Positions 33,165 to 45,233 of a stretch of 64,000 nt of DNA are shown here, piece by piece (within the stretch, counting starts at the first letter, position 1; the number at the start of each line of letters is the position of its first letter). The notes under the pieces were generated by a model, which saw only the letters and a list, made by a program, of their open reading frames with translations, did not search any database and was not told the origin of the DNA. Source of the stretch: Hydractinia symbiolongicarpus. Lineage: Eukaryota > Cnidaria > Hydrozoa > Anthoathecata > Hydractiniidae. The stretch lies in assembly GCF_029227915.1 (NCBI RefSeq), contig NC_079877.1:21045851-21109850 (forward strand), written 5' to 3'. The translations under genes and the position numbers were made by a program.

Positions 33165-33333
33165 AATGAGATTATATTTATTTTGTTTATCTTTTTTATG
33201 TCTTTCATTCACTAAAACACCATTACTATAACTTGAAAATTACCGTTTTGTCCATGCTAAACTAGTGTCCAGTTCCTATACCGCGCTACGGCTTGAAAAA
33301 GGCCGGATTGGTGTATGTGTATATTTAAGTAAA
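33165..33333. promoter_or_regulatory. Short divergent intergenic region between THAP and carboxylase starts
   Basis: Only 169 bp separate the THAP start codon (minus) from the carboxylase start codon (plus). The stretch is AT-rich at the THAP side and has CCGCGCTACGGCTTG and GGCCGGATTGG (an inverted CCAAT, ATTGG) close to the carboxylase start. No TATA box is evident. A shared bidirectional promoter is plausible, not shown. Confidence 0.45.
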
Positions 33334-33408
33334 ATGGCAAATCGTTTGTTAAAAGGGTTTGGTAAATTTTCACGAAAGCATCAAGAATTCTCAGTTCTTT
33401 TCCGTCAG
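33334..33408 (+). CDS. PCCA: Mitochondrial acyl-CoA carboxylase alpha subunit, exon 1 (presequence)
   Basis: ATG at 33334 opens 25 codons, MANRLLKGFGKFSRK and so on to FRQ, ending at CAG|GTAAGT. The segment has seven basic residues, one acidic residue, and Leu, Phe and Ser, as in a mitochondrial targeting presequence, the expected location of propionyl-CoA carboxylase. It ends in phase 0, matching exon 2, and lies on the same strand 5.95 kb upstream. The link to exon 2 rests on phase, strand and length only; an unseen exon between them is possible. No other gene start on this strand competes for exon 2. Confidence 0.6.
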
Positions 33409-34300
33409 GTAAGTCATTGTGCATAAATCATAGCTAGACAGCTATAGAGATAGCTAACCTTTGATTTGTGCACACTAGCTACCTACAATCTTGGTCAAAA
33501 TATGTTGAGAATAAGACCACTAATTTTGAAGTTCACCACCATAATTGTGTAGGCTTCTTCTGTATTAGTTTCACACTTTTATACTTGTCAAAGTTCAGAG
33601 CGACTTTAGGACTTCGGATCTTATGCTATTTGGTTTAAGTCTAAACTCTCGTTTTCTAATCACATGCCCATGCTTTTGTGAAAACCCTGCATTTATAATG
33701 GCAAATTTGCTTGTGTAATACAAGTTATAATTTGTGGGGGAAAAACGCAGTTTCTGCTTTTAAAAAAAATTGTAATTTCGTAACATTGCTTTTTCTTAAC
33801 CAAATTTTTAAGCTTTGTAATATAAGTCCAACATCATTTTATCCCTTTAGTTCTCTTAAGTGTTCTAGAAAAAAAGATCAGAGAGGAGATTATATAATAC
33901 TAATTATATAATTGCTATTTTTTACTTCATTTCATTTTACTCTGCACATCATTTTAGTCCTCGATATTCTACGCTGATGGTCTTTACCTCAACGCACTTA
34001 GTATAGCAGTGTAGCAGAATCATAGACCTCTGAAGTCTTTAGCAGTCGCAATTTGAGATTGGATCTTGTCACCCCTAGTAAAAATGTTATTAAAGTGAAG
34101 GATACATATAAATGTCAAGAAACGGCTTGTCAATCTCGTTCCCAGGGTTGTTTTTGACTTTTTGATATAGGACGCCATGTAAAAGAATGAACATCGTCCC
34201 AAAATTAAAAGTAAAAAAGTTATATATGGGAAAAAGGAGACGGCTTGTTACTAAACAGGAATGTGCATACAAAAAAGTCTTGTAAGAAGTTATATTATAT
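33409..34300 (+). other. Intron 1, first part; no gene seen
   Basis: AT-rich intron sequence after the GTAAGT donor. A few short open frames (for example near 33711-33911 and 34020-34202) show no domain, codon pattern or splice context and are judged chance. Confidence 0.6.
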
Positions 34301-34304
34301 AAAC

Positions 34305-34845
34305 TAGTCGATAAAGCCCGTGGAAAAATCCACTTAGGCAAAACAACAATAGAAAATAGGCTGTTTTCGATTTTTTTGCTGAGTCAGCAGTACAGATACA
34401 AAAAACATTTGGTAAAAATTAGTTCATTTGTTGCCTGTAATAAGTAGAGGTTGAAACGCTGGTCAAAATAATGTATAGAATCGTGTGCTTTTGGCAAATG
34501 CCTAACAAGATATAAGGGTTTAAATATTTTGTTGACGTCATCAAAGTCTTGTCAAAACACAAAATTTTTTTATATTGTATAGATCTTGGAACGCTGATCA
34601 AGAAAATGTATAGGATCATGTACTTATGACAAATGGTTGCAGAGATTTTAGGGTTTAAAGGTTTTTTGATGACGTCCATTCCGAAACAGATTTGGGGACC
34701 CAGGTTTGGGAAAATTACCCAAATTAGTCCTAGGTGGTCCCTAGTTATCCACACGGTGAAAAATCATTCACGTCACCACCTCGTTTCCAAGTTATTTGGC
34801 CTCAAGGTTTTCAGTGCATTGTAATGGCTTCACTAATGTTAATAT
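34305..34845 (+). repeat. Dispersed repeat, copy 1 (related to 62740-63510)
   Basis: Starts near CGTGGAAAAATCCACTTAGGC. It contains two internal modules around GAAACGCTGGTCAAAATAATG and GGAACGCTGATCAAGAAAATG, then CCGAAACAGATTTGGGGACC, AGGTTTGGGAAA, GGTGGTCCCTAGTTA, CACCACCTCGTTT and CAATGGCTTC-like ends. The same blocks in the same order and direction occur at 62740-63510 at the far end of intron 2. No coding content. Confidence 0.8.
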
Positions 34846-35426
34846 ACTTTTTAAGAGATGATTTTCTGATTTAGAATTTTTAGCCACAATATTATTAAAA
34901 ATTTTATTGTGCACTTTTTTTTAATGAAATCCAATAAAATCTGTTTTGCAGGGGGTTATTTTATTGCTAAGTTTTTGTCAGTATCGGTATAACGGGGGAT
35001 TGTTTCACACAGATTTATAATTCTTTGCTTGGTATATGAAGATATGTAAGGTGCCATTACAATTTTTTTTAAATTTTACAATTTTTTCTTCTTTAAATTT
35101 TTATGACATAAGCACATGCATGCTCGATAATCAATTTATTGTTCTTTATACATAACATGTGGTGTATAATTTAGCTGGTATCAAAAATACAAAGTAAAAT
35201 AATGAAATACACACTCAGAAGAAAAAACTCAAAAGAACTCAAAAGAATTCCTTTCAAGTTATTACAATTTTTTAACTGTTTTAATTAAAACAATTGTCAT
35301 TTTTTTCAACCAATTATTTAACAATCTTAAGAATTATTCAAGGCTCAAAATGTCGATTTTTAACCAACAAAAAAGAATGATTCTTATATAAAAATGTGTG
35401 TAAACTAACAACGTTTTACGCCTCCA
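34846..35426 (+). other. Intron 1, AT-rich stretch; nothing recognised
   Basis: Low-complexity A/T runs and no open frame of interest up to the hAT element's target duplication at 35427. Confidence 0.5.
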
Positions 35427-35434
35427 GTTAAACC

Positions 35435-37168
35435 AGGCCCGGTCAGGAAAATTTAACCCGGCGAGCGCTAAATCGCTCACATAAATTAGTCTGGGTGAGC
35501 GATCCACGTGCGATCACAAAAGCTCGTCCAAATTAATTTGCATGAGTGGTCCAAAAGTTTAAAATATGTTATTTCTTGTTTAAATGCCTATTTAAATAGC
35601 TATTTTAGTGTTAGTCCCTTTTCTCGTTGTTTTATTGTATTGCATAACGAAAAATGTGTGTTCTTTTTACCGCCATATTGAATATGTTTACTTATGATTT
35701 CAGTGTAATAAAAGTTGGCACGGCAAACTATAATTACCAAGGTGGATGGGAAAATAATGGGAATTTCTAGAAGACTAAAAGGAGGGATAATGTTAACAAA
35801 ACTTAAGTCATTTAAAACAAATTTTTTTGTTCATGTTCAAGGTCTACTCTGAATCAGAAAATACAACGCTGCTGTCATCATCGTCACTGTTGCTGTCTTC
35901 GTTATCTGACGACAAAATCGTGGTTACGTCAAACGAGCTAGAGCAGGACTTCTTATGTGGTGGTTCCCATGTTATGCATTTCACTTTGTGACGCTTTTCG
36001 AGATATTTTATTACAGCCATTTCTGTAATCTCCTCTCTTTCTTTTTCTGTCCAAATCTTGTTATTTAAATTGATGCACAAAAGATTCTCCATGGTGACGT
36101 GGCTCATACTTAACCTCCTATTGGATAAAAAAAGTGTGAGTAGGCTAAATGCTCTCTCCACCGTAGAGTTTGACGCTGAAAGGCACAAAACTAACTCAGC
36201 ACAAGTTTGGAAACTCAGTACTTTTAAAGGCTAGCACTGTTTTCCAAACACTTAATGGCTCTTCCCCAGAATGGTTGGATTTTACAGAGCTTCTTAAAGA
36301 ATGCCATTCACGAATTGCACCACATGAAATTCACCATAGTTTTGCCGTCAGCCTCTTTAGTTTTATAACCAATAATGTCATCTTTACCCGATTTTTTAAA
36401 TGTAGAAATCTCAACCATATTTCCGACATTTTTTTTTAACTCATTTTTGCCGAAAAAAACGTGTGCTTCTTCTATTCAATAAAATAGGATAATATAAAGT
36501 GAATGTATAATGGCCTAAACAGTTTCACCTGTTCCCACTGGAGTAAAAAATTTGAAAGTGACAGCTAAAACAACTTTAACACCTTCATAAAAAATTGAAA
36601 GAAGTGTTACATTTTTAAAACATAAAAAAATCTGATCTTTTGATTTGGGCCGAAACATTTTTAACGATCGACACCAAAAGTAGAAAAAAGAAGTATCGCA
36701 TGGATAAAAAAATATGAATAATATTTTATCAAGTGAAGGTATATCAACTTAAAAATTATACGAACCTCTCTACTTAAAAACGTCTTTTTCGAACTTTTTA
36801 TATATTATTAGTAATCTAAAAAAATTAAAAAGAACAGAAAAGATATAAAAGAGTATGGGGACGAAATTGGCTCAGCAAAATATTTAGTTTCGATTCACGA
36901 TCATATGAATGAAACTTTGACGTCATTAAAAGAAAAAGTTAATTTATTTGTAGCAAACAATGCACCTGTTTTTTACAACTAATAAGAAAGTTTTATGTGC
37001 CACATGCACGTGCTTGATCTGTAAAATAAAACTAAAAATACTCCAGCCGCCGCTGATCAAAGATATCAACAAAAAGTACTCGCTACACGTTGCATTACGT
37101 CTTTAAAAAATCCTTGATAAAGTAGTCCTACGCAAGCGATAAATCGCACGCGTCTCCTGACCGGGCCT
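35435..37168 (-). mobile_element. hAT DNA transposon, decayed (1734 bp)
   Basis: Inverted ends AGGCCCGGTCAGGA and TCCTGACCGGGCCT are perfect over 14 bp and flanked by an 8-bp duplication GTTAAACC (35427-35434 and 37169-37176), the hallmark of hAT insertion. The subterminal motif CGCTAAATCGCTCAC is echoed by GCGATAAATCGCACGCG at the other end. Inside is a decayed C-terminal hAT transposase fragment on the minus strand. The remainder (36500-37130) shows nothing coding. Confidence 0.92.
35844..36270 (-). pseudogene. hAT transposase, C-terminal dimerisation domain relic
   Basis: The minus strand reads LCLSASNSTVERAFSLLTLF and LSNRRLSMSHVTMENLLCI, the conserved hAT C-terminal block (S-N-S/A-x-x-E-R-x-F-S). 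Upstream in another frame are EEPLSVWKTVLAF and STEFPNLC, which normally come just before it; at least one frameshift separates them near 36205. An acidic Ser/Asp-rich tail follows (SSDNEDSNSDDDDSS) to the stop at 35844. RNase-H core residues are missing from this copy. Confidence 0.85.
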
Positions 37169-37552
37169 GTTAAACCCAGCGAAAAAAATATTTAATTTAC
37201 TCTTTATTATTTTCGTCGAAAGTCGGGCAACTTTATTTAATTTCATTTAATTATTATTTCTAAATTATCATAGAAAAAAAGAAACTCTTTAAAGCATTGC
37301 TTTGTTTTGTTTCAAGTTCAGCATTTAATTTAAAATAAGTTTTATAATGCAATTTACATCATTGAGTAATACTACACAATAGATCGAGCCTATTGTGACA
37401 TCCTGATAGATGCGATATGATTCAGTTCTATCGAGACAAAAATATGCTCAAAAAGCTATCGTGTATCATAGGCGCACGATAGAGGGTTGCGATGTTAAAT
37501 TTTATACAAATGATAAATTATCAATATACTTGCATTTATCCATTGTTAAGCG

Positions 37553-37832
37553 TCTCTAGAAAGTCTTGATTGTGTTAACCATTTTCTTCTTTAGTTGATG
37601 GTTACCCTCGCCTTCAAATATGCTGTTTGAGTTCTGACCACAACATTTCAATGGGATTCAGGTCTGGGCTCTCTGCTGGAATAGGGCAATAATTGATGTT
37701 ATTGTCTTTCCTAAACTCCATAGCTAAAATAGATGTGTGCTTTGGGTCGTTGTCCTGCTGGAAATGATTTCCTTCCAGGTACAGACCTTGAAGTGACAGC
37801 TTTAAGCAGTTTTTCTGGGATCTCCCAAACAA
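37553..37832 (-). pseudogene. Tc1/mariner transposase relic
   Basis: The minus strand reads FQQDNDPKHTS (second catalytic Asp region) and PAESPDLNPIEMLWSELK (third acidic residue and LW signature) with the spacing expected for Tc1 transposases. After HI the frame decays (PSTKEE-like remnants). The N-terminal two thirds are absent. No inverted ends were found near it. Confidence 0.85.
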
Positions 37833-37969
37833 AAAGTCCCCAAAAATTAATTTTCAAATTTAATTTTCAAATTTTTTTTAGGTTCAGAGTGTTTTTTTAA
37901 ACAACGTGTAATTTTTCCTTATTTGGTCTATACATGGTCAATAAAATTAAAATTTTTATTTTAATAAAG

Positions 37970-39048
37970 CAGGCTTTTTCAGGAGAGGCGTTCGATCGCA
38001 CGCGCGCGCCTTGACACACACCTAAATTGTTTCAGGCATGTGCTTAATAGCACGCCTGAAAAATAAATACTGAGTTTTGAAAATCAACCTATAAAATCCA
38101 TTTTGTAGCATGCGATGGCAGCCCTCAAATAATTTTTGGAGACTCATCAGACATCCGCCACATCAGACATGTCCGTAGCTCGTTTCGAACTTTTGTCAGA
38201 CAAAACGTCTGATAGATTTCCGTCTTAGTCGGACACTTTCAAATCTCAGAATTATTGAATAGTTCTGGTCCTTTTAATCCACGAGCAAGCCTATTCATAG
38301 CCAACCTGACCATTCTAGCTAATTCACCGACTCCTGACTTAGTTAAAAGAACTACGTAGACATAAATCTCTTTTGCCTGGCCCCTTCGTTGTTGGTAACC
38401 AGGTCTTACACAAGAAATCCAGCTATGCGGTTCTTAACTAATGCGGAGGTGAACGCCGACGGAGCACGGGTAAAGCAAGTCTGCAAAACTGCACTTACAG
38501 GCAGAACAGACATTTTATCATATATTTAATTGTAGATAATTTCTTCATTTGATAAAACAATTGAAAACCATAGCAGGTCCGAATTCAATTGAGTTTTTCT
38601 TTATGCCGTAAATGTTATTTTTATTCAAACAATTTTAAAAATGAAACCCAAGCGAAGCATATTTTTTCCTATTTGCTTGTGATGACCTGAAAAATAAACA
38701 ATAAATTTATAAAAATGACAATATAGTCATGCATGCTATTTCGGCCATATAGAAAACGGACATGTAGAAAATGGAAAACGAATGTTAAGCCGAGAATGAT
38801 GATGATGATGAGAAAAGAAAGTTAAAATTAAGAGAGTCGATATACGTAGACGCTCGATCATCGTGCTTGGGGTTCACGATGCAAAACGTCCCCCACTTTT
38901 CTACTGCAAAATGAATGCACAACAAAGATTAACCTCGGAGACCGTATCGCATGCGTAACATCCTTTGCATGTGCGTTTTACATCGCACGCGTTACTTGAT
39001 TTGCACTTGCGAATCATCGCACACCTCAATTATTTCTGAAAAAGCCTG
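37970..39048. mobile_element. Non-autonomous hAT-like element (1079 bp)
   Basis: Ends CAGGCTTTTTCAG (37970) and CTGAAAAAGCCTG (39048) are perfect inverted repeats of 13 bp. AATAAAG flanks both sides (37963-37969 and 39049-39055); the eighth base differs. Subterminal parts are rich in CGATCGCACGCGCGC-like and ATCGCACGCG strings, as in the hAT element at 35435. No transposase frame inside. Confidence 0.82.
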
Positions 39049-39357
39049 AATAAAGTCAGTTTTTTATAAAATCTTGCAAAGATGTGTCGTAGTCATTTCT
39101 AGTGTTTTCAATGAATTACAAGGATAAATGTTATATAGAAACATATTTATATAACATTTTTCCTTGTGTGTGTAACCTTTTTCCCTTGTGTGTAATATGT
39201 TTTGCTGAGTATAGAATTTTGTTTATTTAGTGGAGATATTTCGTCATCCCAGCACAACCAAAGGTACTTCAGAAATTATATTTCATTAGTACAATTTCTG
39301 TTCTACAGAACAAAGACTTGCAACAAAGAATCTAATTTTCTATTAAATTTATTTTAG

Positions 39358-39405
39358 CCATTTGACAAAGTCCTTATTGCTAACAGAGGGGAGATTGCAT
39401 GTCGG
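39358..39405 (+). CDS. PCCA: Mitochondrial acyl-CoA carboxylase alpha subunit, exon 2 (16 codons)
   Basis: Acceptor TTATTTTAG|CC and donor CGG|GTAACT bound exactly 48 bp, phase 0 at both sides. It encodes PFDKVLIANRGEIACR, the start of the biotin carboxylase domain; ANRGEIACR is a near-invariant block of this enzyme class at the N-terminal edge of the domain. The wording FDK before it fits PCCA better than the methylcrotonyl-CoA carboxylase subunit. Enzyme role: carboxylates propionyl-CoA to methylmalonyl-CoA with biotin, ATP and bicarbonate in the mitochondrial matrix, as alpha subunit paired with a beta subunit. The donor GTAACT is weaker than average. Confidence 0.93.
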
Positions 39406-42002
39406 GTAACTTTATTATGTTTTTGTAGTTGTTAATCCATGGTAGATTATAGTTTATTAATGTATTCAGGGTTCGAATGAACGCCTATAAAGTGATTCGT
39501 GATAATTAGTGATTTGCTTAGGACAGTGATTCCGAGAGGCGCCTCCATGGTGGGCACCAAGGAAATTTTTTTTGAAATATAGGTGTCTAGATTGGCGGAA
39601 AATTCACTTGCGGCAAATTTATATTGGTGTTGGATTTATTTAAAAAACACTATTTTTACAGTGTTATTTTCTTCGTTTGTTTTCAATAGCGTGTTGAAGC
39701 TAACATTGAGATTACATGCTAACACTTTAAGTCCTGGCGTTTGGTTGATTTACGATCAAATCAGCAACCCCATTTGGAACCATGCCACAGGGACCTGACA
39801 CTCTGAAGAGCCAGACAAGTCTAAACTGATTTGCGTTATATTCAACTCAACTGCGGGAAAGTGCGCACCAACGCAAGCTATATATGATAGCCAGAACGAA
39901 GGAGCAATTGCCTTACGACGGAGTCGTAACTTTCAAGGAATTCTCTTTCTTCTGAACAAACAAACAAACCAATGTCACTTCTGAGAAATGATTTTCAAGT
40001 AATTGTTAATAAAATTTTTTTACAATCCGTCTTTTGTGAAATCACCTTTAGCACATGGTTTTCTTAAGCTTGTGACTGGTATAACGAAACATCCAGTCTA
40101 AAAATACAGAAGGAAAAATTCAGTTGTCGGCAGAATGTTTTCCCATGTAAACAAACATGGTAGGCTTACGCGACACTTTCTTAATTCGACGATCATTTTT
40201 AGGGAAGAACTTCCGAAAAAATACAGAGAGACCTCACTTTCCAGCGGAAAAATTATGTATGATGTCAATGTTTAAGTACACAAGGACATTGTGGTTCGTG
40301 ATTTTATTATAATTTAAAAAAAAATTTTCGTGAAATTATGAAAATGGTTCGGGATTCATGAATCACGAATTGTTAATTCGTACCCTGGCATTGTTCAATC
40401 ATGTATACATGCAAGTGTTTGAAGTGCAAAACTTATATTTGAATACCATATCTTCTAACCTGGATCCTCAAAGGTTTTTAAAGTAACTAGCAGTGTAGAC
40501 CATTTTGTGAGAGGCGTGCAATCGCACGCGCACGCCCCCACACACGCTCAGATTTGTTTAGGAGTGCGATTAATCGCACATGTAAATCTTTGTTTTCTTT
40601 ATGGCTGCGAATTATCGTAACTACGAAAAAAGCGAAATAAATCCGAGAATGATTTAAGAAGGCTTTGCAACTCTTATCGTTAACTTAAATTTTTTTCATG
40701 TACGTAGAAAATTACGTAGTTAAAATGAATATTTGTATAAATTTGCTAATTATTTTAATTCAAAGTGATCTAATGAAGTTAAAATAGAAAAGTAAATAAA
40801 TTAATAACAAGAAAGTGAGAGGTGCTATTAAGGCGTGAGTATACAAAAAAGGTGTGATATTTTAAAATGCTATTAATTCATTAAAACTTTATTTTTATAC
40901 ATCAATGTATATATTTTTAGAAAGCTTGTATGATTTCCTATATAATGGTATAAAAAATTATTAAGAAAAAATAAAGTTTAAGGTTTAATAGACACGAATA
41001 AGAAATGACCCCTCTCCTACAAATGAGATCCCATTTACAAAACTACTAGGTTTTCATGTTTGCTGTTTGCTTTTTTGGGTTCACAAAACATTAATCTAAA
41101 AACGATTGTTAAATTTTTTCTTAACATTTTTTACTTTTGGAGATATTTAGTATTACATTTTTATCCACAATTTTTAAACTCTAATTGTCGGAAAACTCAT
41201 TATAACTCGCCTTCTACTTAAACTCACAAAATAAATAAAAAATCGTTTTTAGATCAAACATTCCTCTCCACGCTAGAGGTGCTGTACACCCCAGAGCCTT
41301 TATAGTTTTGTAAAAGAGGTTTAAAACGTAAGAAGTACTCTCTTAAAAAATGAACGCTGTGAAAATGAGGTTTAAAGTTTTTACAGAATAGTTATACTTC
41401 TGCATAAATAATTGGTCACTATGGAACGACTATTAGCTAACAGGTTTTTTTAACATCTTTTTATGACGCATGTGTTTGCTCACATTCGCAATCACACACA
41501 CAATCACAAACAAAAACAAATTTTAGAAACAAAAATCACAAAAAACCTGATGACTTTGAAAAGTATATTCTTATGGCAAATGTTGTAGAAAAACTTTTTT
41601 AAAAAAATCTTTCAACTACATACAAAAATCGTTTTCTTCTTGGAGGCCACTATTATTATAACCTTGAGTAGTAAAAATTAATACCCACGATGATTGTGTT
41701 TGATTAAATATTTGATCTTATCACATAGTAAAAAACTGATTTATGACAATTTTTTTTTTATTTTTGGAAAATACACTCTAACTTAAATACATTTTTTTGA
41801 AAATATTTTTGCACTATTAGAAAGATCAGATTTTTTCCTATCCAATCACTGTAAAAAAATTTTTTTTAAAAAAAATCGATTTTTATCCTATACTCACATT
41901 ACGATGTTCAACACTTTCAGAAGAATGTGAAAAGTTGAATGTGCAACTAAAATTTAGTTACAGCGAATATTGAAGTAAGTTTTTTAACTAGCTAGCCAAG
42001 AA
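39406..42002 (+). other. Intron 2, first part; no gene seen
   Basis: AT-rich intron. Around 40505-40595 a G/C-rich patch (CAATCGCACGCGCACGCCC, later GCGATTAATCGCAC) resembles the subterminal parts of the hAT elements and may be another remnant. Open frame 39583-39798 has no recognisable content. Confidence 0.55.
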
Positions 42003-42059
42003 TTCGGCTTTTTGGTTACTCAGTCAATTTTTATATTGACTGAGTAACCAAAAAGCTGA
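42003..42059. repeat. Perfect palindrome, 22-bp arms, 6-bp spacer
   Basis: GCTTTTTGGTTACTCAGTCA (42007-42028 with AT) is mirrored by ATTGACTGAGTAACCAAAAA GC (42035-42056) around TTTTAT. With one mismatch the arms extend to about 25 bp. No coding or transposon end is attached to it. Confidence 0.93.
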
Positions 42060-43936
42060 AGGAAAGAATCTGAAAATAAGGGGCATTTGTTATATATTTG
42101 TCGTCCTGTATTTGGTATAAATTTTTGATAAAACTGGATAACAAAACATCGTTTTTTTATCGACAATGTAGCAGCTAGCTAGTCAACTAGTATGTTGAAG
42201 AAGCATCTAAACAAACTGTTGCTGAATTTGGTTATTTTAACAGCTAAACTTGACATTGTTTTTGTTTCTATGCTATGAAAATGTTTTTTTAATAAATGTA
42301 TTGTAGGACATGATAATAATCATTTCAAATGGTTCTTGAAACTTGTTTTTTCGTGCTTGTTTACATTTTAAGCTACCATTTTTCTTGAAGACGGGCAATA
42401 CCGCAAAATATTGGCCCGTCGTCAAGAACGCTAAACCAATCAGAATGCCTAAAAACCTGTATTGCCCACTTGCGAAATCCAGAGGGTTAACAAATGTCAA
42501 TAACACCTAAAATGATACCTGCCTTACTGCTCTATTACCAGAAATTAAATTTTAATTGTGTTCTTTATGTCATTTGTTCTGTTCAGTGGCGTTTTTGTGA
42601 TTTTATCATTCAAGCTTTATATATTTATAATTATAATTCAGAGAAATACAGTTCAAAAATAACTAAAACAAAATAAGTTAAAAATAAAAAAAAATTTAAT
42701 TGTAACGGAATATTATTTTAGTAAGGAATTTTATGATCCATCCTTAACATTGAAATGTTAAATATTGTTATTAGCCACGCTTCAACTATCCGTAACTTAA
42801 TTTACAATAAATGTTGTTTGTCCCACAAATACTTACAAAGGTTAATTAATGACTTTATTGCAATTTTTCGTACCGTGGGTTCAAATTCCTGGCTGTGAAC
42901 TTACGCCAAAATTATAGCCCCTGCGGCGAAGGGGGTTAAGGAAGTTTTTTCTTAATTTCAATTCTCGAAATTCCATTTTTTGAGACTGCACACGCAGAAT
43001 TATACCTAAAATCTTACAAAATGGCGTTGCAGTGTATTTGAAATCTGCAAAGAAAATGTCACATCTTGCATCAAAATCATTGTTTGTGCATTCAAGAAAA
43101 TGAACATTTTTAACAAAGCTACATAGCAGGCAAGCTTTCTAGTTTTTACTATTAATAACTGAGGGATTCAAAAATTTACTACTGGATTATAACTTAGTTC
43201 CAATGTACAGGATTGCTGCTAAAAATTAACAATATCTACAGGGTAAGTTCATAGCTAGTAAAAAATCTTTTCTAACCAAATAACTAACAACCACTGATCT
43301 TTTCTATTTTATTCTAAAATGAAATTAAAACCACCTAGTTGGAACGATTTTACCACAAAAAAGAGAGAACCTAATTTTATGGTACTGAAAATATTTTTTT
43401 GAATTTAAACAAGTTTGGTTGGACTTTTTGCTTCGGGATCTTTCCACGCAGAACAGAAAAATCAAAAATAATACCAATGTTTTTTTTATATTTCTTTTTT
43501 AACCCTACTAGGGGGAGGCATAAAGTATACACAAACTTCACTGGGCATATCTTCGTTCTATGTGTAACTGAGTGTTGAAATTTTGTAAAAATTTTTAATT
43601 TTATTTGGGGTTGTAATGAAAAATATGTTTTTTAGAAAAATTTATCGGAAAAGAAACTAATTTTTGGTAAATTTTGAAAAATGCTGACATCTATTAAAAA
43701 GTGTTGTAAGAGGTTGTATTGGTTATTAAAAACAAACTAGTATAATGTGTAAAATCTATTAGACATAACAAATATTAACGGTTCTAAATGGCTTTAAATG
43801 GGGAGGCATTAACTGTACCTGTATAACAAAAAGCAATTGAGTAATAACCTATATGAGCGTACTCCTGTACCTCATCGTCCAATTTAATGCTGGCCCTAAC
43901 TGGCGTTAATTTTTGGAGGGTGCAGAATTAGGGCCG
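42060..43936 (+). other. Intron 2; dispersed-repeat fragments, no gene
   Basis: At 42494-42541 a string beginning GTCAATAACACC and ending CTGCTCTATTACCAGAA recurs at 54950-55000, so it is part of a dispersed family. GGGGGAGGCATAAAGTATAC near 43511 and GGGGAGGCATTAACTGTACC near 43800 are related copies of another motif. The open frame at 42273-42506 (minus) has no recognisable domain. Confidence 0.5.
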
Positions 43937-44617
43937 TTAGTAAGTGCTGGCATAAAATAGGCTAAAAAATGGAGAAAAATAGGGCAAAAGCAGTGGTAAT
44001 TGAGCGACGACAATTAGTGGCTTCGACATGTAGTTAGGGGTCAATTTATTAAGACTCCGCTTACAGTAAGCGTGTATTTGACTGTATGTTTTATTTTTGT
44101 ACCTTTGTGTTTTATCATTAACCTTGACCCTTCCCAAGAGGTCTTTGTCTACTTCTGGTATTGCATCTGGTAGTACAAAAGTTGTTTTTTGGTCAAACAT
44201 TAGCTTGGCTGGTGATACTTCCATTGGGGTAAGTGATGTGTTTCTGTAAGCAAATAAATAATGATAAATCGCAACTGTCCTTTCGGTTTGCTCAATGCAG
44301 CCAATTTGTGAAATTTTTTTAAACAATCTCATGAATGTCTCGGCAGGCCCGTTTGCTTTTGGTCAGAAGGATGTTACACATCTGCGTTTGATTCTTGACT
44401 TAAAGAAATCGGGTAACTCTTTTGAGGTGAAGGGCAGACCATTATCAGAGACTACAGTTAAAGGATTTCTGTAAGTTGCAAACATCTTTGCAATGCACGA
44501 TATCAGTAATTTTGTTGATGTGAATCGCGTGAACTTGATCTCTAGATATCTTGATGTTTCGTGTATTGCAATGAAGATATACTGACCATTAGGAAACGGG
44601 CCAATATACAGTGCCAA
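43937..44617 (-). pseudogene. Ty3/gypsy-type integrase relic
   Basis: One continuous minus-strand frame with a single TGA near 44365. The N-terminal part reads IGPFPNGQYIFIAIHETSRY and PLTVVSDNGLPFTSKEL, the integrase core around its second catalytic Asp. After the stop: KANGPAETFMRLFKK (Glu of the D,D35E triad), then YLFAYRNTSLTPMEVSPAKL and LMFDQKT, then a chromatin-proximal tail. The first catalytic Asp lies at the truncated edge. No LTR, RT or RNase H was found beside it. Confidence 0.87.
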
Positions 44618-45233
44618 TCGCGAGTAAAGCTACACATTTTCCAGAGTAAGAGTACAAAAATTAAATAGTGAGAGTGCGAGTAATGTACTCCCGAGTACAA
44701 CGTGAGTACAATTAAAATATTACTCGCATTTTTGTTAATCATACTCTCAATGATAAATTTATTTTTACTCGCGAGTGTACTTACACAAGTACAGTTTTTA
44801 AAGTCAAATACATTTTATTAACACAACGTAATTACGCGCGTGAACACATTTAATTTTTTTGCCAGAGATATTAAATTGTAAGCTTTTAAAAAAATTAAGT
44901 TAAAAAAATTAAACTTTTCCTTTAAATAGTGAAAAAGATTTTGTTTAGAAAGTAAAACAACTTAAAAAAAAATTTAGACACAGAGAGTGAGATTACATGT
45001 TGTTTTTTTTTAAATGTTTTTTTTTCACACATTCATAGAAATGTGTGATTCGGTATGGGCTGCGTTCTGTCATGGTGGTAACAAAAAACTTAAAAGGGGC
45101 GTGAATAGTATCAAAATCAAAGCCACCACAAATACCGCGCTATATTGACTAAAAGTTTTTGTTTATGTATTGTGTTTTTGTGTATAGCAGCGTTTTTTTT
45201 TTGTTTTCTTATTATCCTGTTGCTTTATATAGT
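44618..45233 (+). other. Intron 2; short inverted motifs, no gene
   Basis: Between 44625 and 44790 the motifs GAGTAC, ACTCGCGAGT and their complements recur several times in both directions (for example ACTCCCGAGTACAACGTGAG and TACTCGCGAGTGTACTT), suggesting a small foldback remnant. The rest is A/T-rich. Confidence 0.45.

Noticed and set aside
35985-36439. Plus-strand frame at 36170-36439
   Set aside because: Antisense shadow of the decayed hAT transposase.
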